Shown here piece by piece: positions 1 through 7,156 of a DNA stretch of 15,150 nt. Under the pieces are notes generated by a model, which saw only the letters and a program-made list of their open reading frames with translations, did no database searches and was not told the DNA's origin. The stretch spans positions 1 to 15,150 of the forward strand of contig CAJXWI010000012.1 of the NCBI GenBank assembly GCA_913062735.1. The letters run 5' to 3'. Position numbers and translations under genes: made by a program. Each line of letters begins with the position of its first letter. Within the stretch, counting starts at the first letter, position 1. This DNA comes from an uncultured Arcobacter sp. (lineage in GTDB: Bacteria > Campylobacterota > Campylobacteria > Campylobacterales > Arcobacteraceae).

Positions 1-1182
1 CATAGTAAAAAGTATGAAATTCTTTTCATCCTTTTGGTTACTCTTATGTTTTGGAAATGGTAAAACTTCACATTCTTCACCACCCCATCCCCAAGTAAAA
101 TATATTGATGAAAGTGATTTTTCATATTCTTCTTGATACAATCTTTTATCTATACCATAAGCTCCACCATGTTGATGTGTCAAAATTTTTATGGCATTAA
201 ATCTTTCTGCTATAAAAAATTTAAATACATTATTGCCATGCAAAGCCTGTGCTGTGTAATATACTTTATCAGTATTAATTTTCAATGATTCTACAGATTT
301 CCTAAACTCAGAAAAATTTTCTAAAAAAAGAGAAGGAATATGATTAAATATTGTTTTACACAACAAGTTTTCAAAAGGATTATTAGTTTCAGATCTAAAG
401 TTCAACTTTTTTCTTATATCATAATCCACACTATTTTTAATATCTATTGTATATTTAAAATCATCAAAAATATATCTAAAATTTGATTTAACAAAGAGAA
501 CCATAATATTATAAAACTTGTTATATTTAAAATATGGGTTTACAAGTACTAATTTATTTTTATTAAAAATATTAATTCCTGAAACAACTCTCATTACTTT
601 TGTCAAAAAACTGGAAATTTTGTCCTTTTTACTATTATTTACTTCCATTCTAGTTTTTATTTCTAAGTGTATGAATAAACTTTTTACTAGATGTTTCATA
701 CCAACAAATTTAACAATATCTGAATATAATTGAAGGTTATAAATATCACTAAAAACTTGTTTGTCAATATAATCTTCAATATCGGAAGGTACATAGTATT
801 GTTTCTCATCTAAGATATATGTAGTTAAATCCGAATAATTATTCATAGCATTGGTTATATTTATATATTTATCATAATACTGATGGATAAACCTAATTAA
901 CCAATTGCCTAATATAATTCTGTAAAAATATACAGATTTATCTAAATTGTGTACTTCATTTAATTTATGAGTAAGTTTAACTAGCATTATTTCGTATACT
1001 TCATTACACAAGTCATATGCATTTTCTATTTTTTCAGGATTATTCCACTCAAAAGAAAGTGTATTATAGGATAAATTATTTAACTCATCTTTTCTATCAT
1101 ATAATTTACACCATTCGCCTAAAAAAAGAATTTCTTCAGACTTATCCCAAAAATCCTCAACTGCAGTAGTTACTAAAAACAT
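1..1182 (-). CDS. LIC12162-family putative transferase (C-terminus cut by window edge)
   Basis: The reading frame stays open for 394 codons from ATG 1180-1182 to the left edge, so the C-terminal part is missing; relatives are, from memory, near 600 residues. The N-terminus (MFLVTTA, then ILFLGEWCKLY at residues 18-28) is the signature of the LIC12162 family, found in O-antigen and surface-sugar loci and annotated only as putative transferase. A THQHGGAYG segment at 335-343, followed by an aromatic TWGWG at 363-367, resembles the nucleotide- or acceptor-binding region of GT-B-like transferases. No signal peptide or clear membrane helix is visible, so it is probably cytoplasmic. It begins directly after the stop of the upstream dehydrogenase gene, with an AGGAG ribosome site ten bases before the ATG. 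As the last gene seen in a nonulosonic acid operon it may transfer the finished sugar; that role is inferred from position. Family call fairly sure, function unsure. Confidence 0.8.
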   Translation of the reverse strand, partial: MFLVTTAVEDFWDKSEEILFLGEWCKLYDRKDELNNLSYNTLSFEWNNPEKIENAYDLCNEVYEIMLVKLTHKLNEVHNLDKSVYFYRIILGNWLIRFIHQYYDKYINITNAMNNYSDLTTYILDEKQYYVPSDIEDYIDKQVFSDIYNLQLYSDIVKFVGMKHLVKSLFIHLEIKTRMEVNNSKKDKISSFLTKVMRVVSGINIFNKNKLVLVNPYFKYNKFYNIMVLFVKSNFRYIFDDFKYTIDIKNSVDYDIRKKLNFRSETNNPFENLLCKTIFNHIPSLFLENFSEFRKSVESLKINTDKVYYTAQALHGNNVFKFFIAERFNAIKILTHQHGGAYGIDKRLYQEEYEKSLSSIYFTWGWGGEECEVLPFPKHKSNQKDEKNFILFTM

Positions 1183-2013
1183 CTACCAGGCACTCCTACC
1201 ACCATCCATATTTAAAGTAGCCCCATTCATATAACTACTGGCATCACTACATAAAAACAATATTGAAGCTTTATATTCATCAATATTTGCCATTCTAGCC
1301 ATCGGGATTAATTTTGAAACATTATCAACAAATTCATCAGGGTGATCATTAAAAACACCTCCTGGAGCAAAAGCATTACAACGAACACCTTTATCAGCCC
1401 AATATGTCGCAATATATTTAGTTAATCCAATAAGTCCATGTTTTATGACTGAGTAAGTAACAGGCTTTACATTTTGATGTTCATCATCTACACCATTTTG
1501 TTTATATAACCTTTGATCAGGTGCAATAACACCAAGATCTGATGCAATATTTAAAATAACTCCAAATCCATTTTTTGACATTTCAAATCCAAAAAACTTA
1601 CAACATAGCATTGCACCAGTTACACCCACGGATAATTCTAAGTTCCATTGATTAAGATCAAAATTTTCTAATCTTGATTTATTTATTTGGCTATTTTTTT
1701 CAAATTTTGGATCTATTGCTGCATTATTGATTAATATATTTGGATATTTATCAAATTTGTTGAATATTTTTTCTTTTGCAATAATGATTTCATCTTCTTT
1801 TGTTATATCAACTTTTAATGAAAACAAGCTTTTACCATATTTTTCTAAAATATATTTATTCATGTCATTTAATGCATTTTGATTAATATCAAAAATGACT
1901 ACATCTGCACCCGCTTCAACTAAAGCCTCAACATGCTTCCTTCCTAGGAGGCCAGCACCACCAGTAATAATTGCAAGTTTGTCTTTTAAATTAAATCTAT
2001 CCATTACACTCAT
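1183..2013 (-). CDS. SDR-family oxidoreductase, PtmA-like
   Basis: A classical short-chain dehydrogenase/reductase of 276 residues. The Rossmann motif TGGAGLLG is at 17-24, NNAA at 96-99, the catalytic serine at about 158, and the YxxxK pair at Tyr187/Lys191. The C-terminus ends in an NMDGGRSAW stretch typical of these enzymes. A roughly 25-residue insert between the catalytic Ser and Tyr (about 162-185, with APDQRLY) matches the subgroup found in flagellin-glycosylation loci, which includes Campylobacter PtmA. It should oxidise or reduce a sugar or sugar-nucleotide hydroxyl/keto group using NAD(P). Start ATG 2013 is supported by an AGGA site six bases upstream that overlaps the stop of the preceding dehydrogenase gene. 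The next gene starts on the base after its stop. SDR assignment is firm; the exact substrate and PtmA equivalence are uncertain. Confidence 0.88.
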   Translation of the reverse strand: MSVMDRFNLKDKLAIITGGAGLLGRKHVEALVEAGADVVIFDINQNALNDMNKYILEKYGKSLFSLKVDITKEDEIIIAKEKIFNKFDKYPNILINNAAIDPKFEKNSQINKSRLENFDLNQWNLELSVGVTGAMLCCKFFGFEMSKNGFGVILNIASDLGVIAPDQRLYKQNGVDDEHQNVKPVTYSVIKHGLIGLTKYIATYWADKGVRCNAFAPGGVFNDHPDEFVDNVSKLIPMARMANIDEYKASILFLCSDASSYMNGATLNMDGGRSAW

Positions 2014-2021
2014 ACGTTATC

Positions 2022-2765
2022 CTAAATTATTTTCTTTATTTGTCCGCCATCGACTATTATGTTTGAACCCGTTATAAAATTAACGTCATCCAAATAAAGT
2101 ACTGTTTTACCAATATCTTCTGGTGTTGCAAAATCGTTCATTGGAACATTTTTTTCAATGTAACCAGAGACAGCTTCTCTATCTTTTTTAATTTTTTCAT
2201 CCCAGGTACTTCCCTCAAACATAACGTTCCCAGGAGATATTGAGTTTACTCTAATATTATATTTTGCAACATCATTTGATAAGTTCTTTGCAAAACTGAG
2301 TAATGCACTCTTTGCACTACTATAAGTAATAGGTGCTCCGAGTGATTCACAACCAGCAATTGAAGATATGAAAATTATGTGTCCACCAGATTTTTTCATT
2401 ATATTTATACTATGTGTCGCTATTGATACCGCATTAAAAAAGTTCAATTCAAATAACCTTTTATACTCTTCAATAGAGGTGTCCCAGCCAACAACAGATT
2501 TACCACTTCCGATATTTGATACTAGAAGATCCAATCTACCCTCAGATTGATAAATATAATTTAATGCTTCTTTAATATTTTCATCTACTGTTAAATCACT
2601 ATTGATAAGTTTTGTTTCAATATTAAATTCAATTGCAGTTTTTTTCAAGTCATCCAAATTACGACCATTTAAGTACACTATATAATTATTTTCAGCTAAT
2701 TTTTTTGCGATACCTTTTCCAATTCCTTTACTAGAACCAGTTACCAAAGCTACTTTTCTATTCAT
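2022..2765 (-). CDS. SDR-family oxidoreductase (3-oxoacyl-ACP reductase-like)
   Basis: A second classical short-chain dehydrogenase/reductase, 247 residues, the usual length. It has the glycine-rich NAD(P) motif TGSSKGIG at 10-16, a Ser near 135 in FISSIAG, and the YSSAK catalytic pair Tyr148/Lys152. The usual NNAG motif is replaced by SNIGSG at 83-88, a variation seen in some SDRs. The terminal NIIVDGGQ is standard. Although the fold is shared with FabG, its place between a sugar isomerase gene and a second SDR gene argues for a sugar or sugar-nucleotide substrate. The gene starts three bases after the preceding stop; no clear ribosome site is visible, so translation may depend on coupling. 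The two adjacent SDRs differ clearly in sequence, so they probably catalyse different steps, for example oxidation followed by reduction to invert a carbon (inferred). Confidence 0.86.
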   Translation of the reverse strand: MNRKVALVTGSSKGIGKGIAKKLAENNYIVYLNGRNLDDLKKTAIEFNIETKLINSDLTVDENIKEALNYIYQSEGRLDLLVSNIGSGKSVVGWDTSIEEYKRLFELNFFNAVSIATHSINIMKKSGGHIIFISSIAGCESLGAPITYSSAKSALLSFAKNLSNDVAKYNIRVNSISPGNVMFEGSTWDEKIKKDREAVSGYIEKNVPMNDFATPEDIGKTVLYLDDVNFITGSNIIVDGGQIKKII

Positions 2766-2768
2766 AAT

Positions 2769-3596
2769 CTATAAATACTTTTTGATATATTTTGAAATCA
2801 TTTTTTTTTGTTCCTTAATCATCAACAAATCACTAATATATGATTCATCTTTGGCTGCCTGCATAATTATATTTCCGGAAAAATTGTATTTTTTTAATAA
2901 TTTAAAAACTGTTTTAAAATTAGCATTACCTGTCCCAAGTTTCACAGAACCTCCATTTAAAACTCTATCCTTAATATGAAGATCTGATATGTGCTCTCCA
3001 TATGCTTTAAACTCTTCTAATGGGGCATAACCTAAAGCAGCAGAATTACCAATATCGTAATTCACTTTTATATTTTTTGAATTAAATTTTTTTAATAATG
3101 ATTTAAATTTATGGGGAGATAAGTCTGTTTCAAAATTAATATTTATATTTGCCTTTTCCACAATAGGAAGTATTTTATTAATTGATTTAACAAATTTATT
3201 TGTATCTTTTTCATCCTTTAGTGTTGATTGATCCACACATGGAATAACAATGTCAATAACATTTAACTTTTTTGCATTTTTTATTAGTTTCTGTAATACT
3301 TTTTCACTATACTTTTGATGTTTTGAATGCAATGGTGCTTCCATGAAATAATCAGCACATATAGACTTAACAGTTACACCAGTTTGTTGGATTATTTGTT
3401 GAATATTCTTAATGCCCTGTTTAGTCATTAAGGGATTATCTTTATAATCATTATAATCTAAAATAAATTCTATTTGATTAAAACCCAATTCTTTGGCAAT
3501 ATGAAATTCAGCTTGCCAATAATGTAGAGGGTGTGCCTGATATCTATTTTGAAATTTGGGCAATAATCTCCCCTGCATAACTCCAATACTATACAT
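2769..3596 (-). CDS. Sugar phosphate isomerase/epimerase, TIM barrel (xylose isomerase-like)
   Basis: 275 residues with the AP-endonuclease-2/xylose-isomerase-like TIM barrel. The opening IGVMQGRLLP is typical of a subfamily found in polysaccharide loci. Likely metal-site residues fall at strand ends: Glu156 (NFETD), Asp181 (YDIGNS) and His207 (LHIKDR). A conserved LGTGNANF stretch follows at 220-227. At the fourth ligand position, normally Glu, there is Gln246 (MQAAKDE); from memory this is usual for this subfamily and need not mean inactivity. It should isomerise or epimerise a sugar or keto-sugar phosphate. Start ATG 3596 has an AAGGA site seven bases upstream and overlaps the stop of the cytidylyltransferase gene by eight bases. 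A similar barrel is fused to the NeuB-like protein of this operon, so the two may act on related intermediates (inferred). Confidence 0.82.
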   Translation of the reverse strand: MYSIGVMQGRLLPKFQNRYQAHPLHYWQAEFHIAKELGFNQIEFILDYNDYKDNPLMTKQGIKNIQQIIQQTGVTVKSICADYFMEAPLHSKHQKYSEKVLQKLIKNAKKLNVIDIVIPCVDQSTLKDEKDTNKFVKSINKILPIVEKANININFETDLSPHKFKSLLKKFNSKNIKVNYDIGNSAALGYAPLEEFKAYGEHISDLHIKDRVLNGGSVKLGTGNANFKTVFKLLKKYNFSGNIIMQAAKDESYISDLLMIKEQKKMISKYIKKYL

Positions 3597-4272
3597 TGAT
3601 TAATCCTTTTTCTAATAATACTTCTGCTACAGCCCAATCAATTTCATCATTAATATCTAACCCACTTAATTTATCTATAATCACTCCAAATGTTTTTTCA
3701 CCTAAGATAAATTTATTTTTGAAAAGAACATCTGGTTTGGTGACATACACAGCAGGGTTATCAAAGGAGGTTAATTTTACTTTATGCATCTCAGCTGGCG
3801 TATTTTTATTAACTAAAGAAAATTCTTGTGAATATTCACAATACGTTCCAATTTTTAATTTGTCTTGACCAAGTGTCAAAACTGAATCTGCATTTTTTTC
3901 ATAAAATTTTTCAATACATTCATCAATAGTTTTTGTTGCCCTAAAAGGAGATGTTGGTAAAAGCGTAACTACTGCTGTTATATCCGATTTTTCTTTTTCT
4001 AATATATGTATTAACACATCCTCTGTTGATATTAAATCACCACATAGATGTTCATTTCTCCAATGTATACACAATTTATCGTTTTTATATTCTTTAATTA
4101 TTTCTTCAATATTTACTATATCTGTAGATAAAATAACCTTATCAATATTTTTACTTGCAAGTGCACTTTCAATTGTATAACAAATCAAAGGTTTATCTCC
4201 AAGGAATTTAATGTTTTTACTTTTAATTCTTTTACTACCTTGCCGCGCAGGTATAATAGCTATAGTTTTCAT
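3589..4272 (-). CDS. CMP-sugar synthetase (acylneuraminate cytidylyltransferase family), second copy
   Basis: 227 residues, the normal size for NeuA-like enzymes that join CTP and a 2-ulosonic acid to give the CMP-sugar. The nucleotide-binding start IIPARQGSKRIKSKN is at 6-20, with Gln where most relatives have Gly. LLPTSPFR is at 104-111, and the acidic metal-binding segment DINDEID is at 206-212. It differs strongly from the LegF-like copy at 10655-11350 (for example HWRNEHLCGD where that copy has a more usual RPDNISDD), so the two should activate different sugars. Its partner is most simply the NeuB-like synthase encoded upstream at 5267-7156. The gene starts ten bases after the VOC gene stop with only a weak GAGAA site. 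Family assignment is firm; the substrate is unknown. Confidence 0.87.
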   Translation of the reverse strand: MKTIAIIPARQGSKRIKSKNIKFLGDKPLICYTIESALASKNIDKVILSTDIVNIEEIIKEYKNDKLCIHWRNEHLCGDLISTEDVLIHILEKEKSDITAVVTLLPTSPFRATKTIDECIEKFYEKNADSVLTLGQDKLKIGTYCEYSQEFSLVNKNTPAEMHKVKLTSFDNPAVYVTKPDVLFKNKFILGEKTFGVIIDKLSGLDINDEIDWAVAEVLLEKGLINV

Positions 4273-4282
4273 TGATTTTTTC

Positions 4283-4699
4283 TCATGATAATATCTCCAC
4301 TAATTCTAAGAAATTTCCATCTGGATCTTTACAATAGACTACCTTAGCATAGCCATCAGGACTTAACAATGGTGCACTAATAAACTCAACCTTATTTTTG
4401 TGTTTTTCATATAAAGTAAATATATCTTTGACTTCCAATGCAAAATGTGTAATTCCCTGAGAAAGAACAGTATTTAGTCTTGGGATTGTATTTAAATCAT
4501 ACTCTAGAAGTTCAACTATAATAACACCATTAAATCCTAACTTATAAGTTTTTACTCTTTTAGATTCAATTGATAAAAGTCTATTAACATAATTTTCTTC
4601 TTCTATTTGCACTTTAATAATTTCGAAACCAAAATTTCTATAAAAATTTAAACTGTTGTTCATATTAGAAGGTACAATGCCCACATGCCTAAATTTCAT
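4283..4699 (-). CDS. VOC (glyoxalase/dioxygenase) superfamily protein
   Basis: A small 138-residue protein with two vicinal-oxygen-chelate half repeats. The presumed metal ligands are all present: His5 (RHVGI), Glu63 (IIVELLE), His85 (THFALEV) and Glu132 (NFLELVE), the same pattern as the 2-His/2-Glu site of glyoxalase I and related epimerases. DPDGNFLEL at 125-133 is a hallmark. An upstream ATG at 4729 would give 148 residues, but the internal ATG 4699 is preferred: it has a GAGAG site five bases before it, overlaps the SIS gene stop by only 11 bases, and yields the typical MKFRHVGIV opening. VOC proteins do several reactions (epimerisation, isomerisation, lyase, dioxygenation), so the reaction cannot be read from sequence. 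Its fixed place between an isomerase and a CMP-sugar synthetase suggests a step in the same sugar pathway. Confidence 0.78.
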   Translation of the reverse strand: MKFRHVGIVPSNMNNSLNFYRNFGFEIIKVQIEEENYVNRLLSIESKRVKTYKLGFNGVIIVELLEYDLNTIPRLNTVLSQGITHFALEVKDIFTLYEKHKNKVEFISAPLLSPDGYAKVVYCKDPDGNFLELVEILS

Positions 4700-5270
4700 T
4701 ACTGCTCTCTTTAAAATATTTTTTTTCAACTATAGCACATATAATATGTCCTATCATAATATGACATTCTTGTATTCTTCCAGTTACTGAAGATGGTATC
4801 TTTATACACTCACAGAGTTCTGCCATTTTGCCACCAATGTCACCTGTAAATCCAAAAGTAGTAATCTTTTTAGTATTTGCAACTTTTATAGACTGCAAAA
4901 TATTTTCACTATTTCCACTTGTTGAAATTGCGATAAAAATATCTTTTGAATCAGCTATAGATGCTAGTTCTCTAGCAAAAACCTGATCGTATCCATAATC
5001 ATTCCCAATTGCAGTAATAGCAGAATTATTGCAACCCAATGAAAGAGAAGGAAGCGATTCTCTTTCAAACATATATTTTGAAGTAAATTCAGCCGATATA
5101 TGTTGAGCATCAGCAAAACTACCGCCATTTCCAGCTAATATAATTTTTCCTCCATTCATTAATGAGTCTAAACATTTGTTGGCAATATATTCAATTTGAG
5201 AAAGTATTTTTTCATTCTCCAATAATTTTTGCTTCACAAAGATAGACTCTAGAATTTCACTCTTAATCAT
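4689..5270 (-). CDS. gmhA: SIS-domain sugar isomerase, GmhA-like (sedoheptulose 7-phosphate isomerase)
   Basis: 193 residues, exactly the GmhA size. The phosphate-binding motif GNGGSFADAQHISAEF is at 48-63 and STSGNSENI at 117-125. The C-terminal helix TGRIQECHIMIGH at 163-175 matches the GmhA segment. His57, Glu61, Gln167 and His170/His174 correspond in kind to the metal and catalytic residues of known GmhA enzymes. GmhA converts sedoheptulose 7-phosphate to D-glycero-D-manno-heptose 7-phosphate in the cytoplasm. The start overlaps the upstream stop as ATGA, implying translational coupling. Together with the HddA-like and HddC-like genes it would make an activated heptose, but GmhB (the bisphosphate phosphatase) is not in the window. 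A phosphosugar substrate other than sedoheptulose 7-phosphate is possible, since SIS domains are versatile. Confidence 0.85.
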   Translation of the reverse strand: MIKSEILESIFVKQKLLENEKILSQIEYIANKCLDSLMNGGKIILAGNGGSFADAQHISAEFTSKYMFERESLPSLSLGCNNSAITAIGNDYGYDQVFARELASIADSKDIFIAISTSGNSENILQSIKVANTKKITTFGFTGDIGGKMAELCECIKIPSSVTGRIQECHIMIGHIICAIVEKKYFKESSNEI

Positions 5271-7156
5271 AATCTATTTTCCATTCTTTCTAAACTTACC
5301 CAAAACCCTTCTCCATTATTTTTATGCCCTTGCCAAACTTCAGGAATAAAAGAAGCATCCGGTGAAAGATTATTTATAATAGGATAAATATTATCAAAAT
5401 CAACATTTCCTTCTCCGACTTGAATACCTTCTCCATCTACTCCTGTACCATCAGATATATGATAATGATTTGTATAAGGAGCTAATTTTCTAGTGTATTC
5501 AATATGATCCCAGTCAAATTTATTACAAGCTAAATGAGAATGTGAAATATCTTGGCATATTTTTAAATTGGTTTTATTACAAAAATCTATTATCTCTTCA
5601 GGATTGATGAAAATATTCTGATATCTTTGTCCTCCAAATAGCCAAGGGAAAGGAGCCATATTTTCAGGTAGTAATTCTACACCTGTCAAGTCTAATTTAG
5701 AGATTGAATCAATAAGATTCTTGTACTGAAGTGGTCTTTCACCAATTGGCATAATTTCATCTTTTGTAAAACCACCACAATGAATAACTACTTGAGGTAA
5801 AGTTGTTTTAGGAAAATATTTATTCATAGTCAATGTCTTATCAATTACGCGCTGTAAATGTGCAATTGATTTTAGTCTATACTCTTCATTTAGAGTACAC
5901 AAGTCAAGTAAATGATCATCTTCAAATAACTCTGGAGCATGAACAATATATTCACAAGAATATTCTTGTGTTAAAAATTTTGATAAATCTTCAGTAAGAT
6001 CTTTAAAACTCATATGAAACTCAACTGAATCTGGTTTAGTATTTTCCATTAATGCATTTATATCATGAAATCTAACAGGTAATGCCCATGTTCTATTGAA
6101 ATTGTAGTGTTTCTTAGCATGTATTAAGCCACCTAAATCAGATTTAAATAAAGCTTTACCTTTTTTGATATCTCGAATTGCCTTATAACCAACAATTTTA
6201 TTTAAATACTGAGGACTAAGACCTTGTCCAGGACTTTTAATTTCAAACATATCTTTTTGAAAAACATCACCTTCATTAATATCATTTATTGCATAAATAC
6301 TTTTAGATAAGTTTTCTCTATTAATTAGCTCACCTTGTGTAACAATTCTATCCTTTTCACTACCCATTGATAATTCGAGTTCTCTTATTCCATCAACTAG
6401 TTTTTTAAAGTCGTCATATTCTAAACTAGCACTATGGTCTGGTCCTTCCATCTCTCTATCAAGAGTATAATGTCGTTCAATTATTTTTGCACCCATAGCA
6501 ACTGCAGCAAGAGATACAGCAATCCCTCTTTCATGACCAGAATAGCCAACAGGAACATTATATTGCTTAAGTTTTTCTAAATATCTGAGATTAATATCTT
6601 TAAAAGGAGCAGGATAAGTAGAATTACAATGTAAGAGTGCAAAATCTGATTTGTGTCTCGTCAAAAACTCTACAGTTTCATCAATTTCTTCTTTTGTACT
6701 CATCCCAGTTGACAAGATTAGCGGTTTATTTTTTTTAACTAAATATTCTAGTAAATCAAAATTAGTCATATCTGCTGACGCAGTTTTAAATGCTGGAACA
6801 CCAATTTTTTCAATAGCATCTGCACTTGATTTATCCCAAGGTGTACACATAAACATAATACTTTTACTTTTACAATAGTCTGCGATACTTTTATATTGGT
6901 CAAATGTCAATTCAAACTTTTCTAATAATCCCATTGTATATTGTGTTGATAAATCACTACTGGTCATATCAAGCGCATCTTGGGTATATAATTCTTTTAA
7001 ATTTCTCATTTGAAATTTGACACAATCTACACCTATCTCTATTGCTTGATCTATCATCTTTATCGCATTTTCGTAAATACCATTATGGTTCATACCTATT
7101 TCAGCAATAATAAAAACTTTATCTGTTTTTCCTATTTCATAATTTTCTATAATCAT
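5267..7156 (-). CDS. NeuB-like ulosonic acid synthase with SAF domain, fused to C-terminal TIM-barrel isomerase/epimerase domain
   Basis: 629 residues from ATG 7156, against about 340 for ordinary NeuB. Residues 1-275 form the PEP-condensing barrel: AEIGMNHNG 19-27, KFQ 47-49, HCNSTYPAP 176-184, GYSGHERG 204-211 and IERHYTLDR 226-234. His208 and His229 match the metal ligands of NeuB. An antifreeze-like SAF domain follows (about 285-342); its substrate-facing segment reads KSPGQG (307-312), with Ser308 where NeuB/PseI/LegI relatives usually have Arg. Residues 355-629 are a xylose-isomerase-like TIM barrel with an apparently complete metal site: Glu498, Asp536, His566, Glu606. The protein may both prepare a sugar and condense it with phosphoenolpyruvate (inferred). 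An ATG at 7177 exists, but 7156 has AAAGGA six bases upstream and overlaps the preceding stop as ATGA. Domain calls are firm; the product is unknown. Confidence 0.88.
   Translation of the reverse strand: MIIENYEIGKTDKVFIIAEIGMNHNGIYENAIKMIDQAIEIGVDCVKFQMRNLKELYTQDALDMTSSDLSTQYTMGLLEKFELTFDQYKSIADYCKSKSIMFMCTPWDKSSADAIEKIGVPAFKTASADMTNFDLLEYLVKKNKPLILSTGMSTKEEIDETVEFLTRHKSDFALLHCNSTYPAPFKDINLRYLEKLKQYNVPVGYSGHERGIAVSLAAVAMGAKIIERHYTLDREMEGPDHSASLEYDDFKKLVDGIRELELSMGSEKDRIVTQGELINRENLSKSIYAINDINEGDVFQKDMFEIKSPGQGLSPQYLNKIVGYKAIRDIKKGKALFKSDLGGLIHAKKHYNFNRTWALPVRFHDINALMENTKPDSVEFHMSFKDLTEDLSKFLTQEYSCEYIVHAPELFEDDHLLDLCTLNEEYRLKSIAHLQRVIDKTLTMNKYFPKTTLPQVVIHCGGFTKDEIMPIGERPLQYKNLIDSISKLDLTGVELLPENMAPFPWLFGGQRYQNIFINPEEIIDFCNKTNLKICQDISHSHLACNKFDWDHIEYTRKLAPYTNHYHISDGTGVDGEGIQVGEGNVDFDNIYPIINNLSPDASFIPEVWQGHKNNGEGFWVSLERMENRL

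Noticed and set aside
518..733. Plus-strand open frame of 71 codons
   Set aside because: It lies wholly inside the open minus-strand frame of the LIC12162-family gene, has no recognisable domain and no convincing ribosome site.
2800..2812. T-rich run that looks like part of a terminator
   Set aside because: It lies inside a coding frame (Lys-rich codons on the minus strand) and has no adjacent GC-rich hairpin; similar runs occur throughout this AT-rich DNA.
2769..3596. Loss of activity of the stand-alone TIM barrel because Gln246 replaces the fourth Glu ligand
   Set aside because: From memory a Gln at this place is common in the subfamily with the MQGRL opening, so it is not evidence of a broken enzyme.
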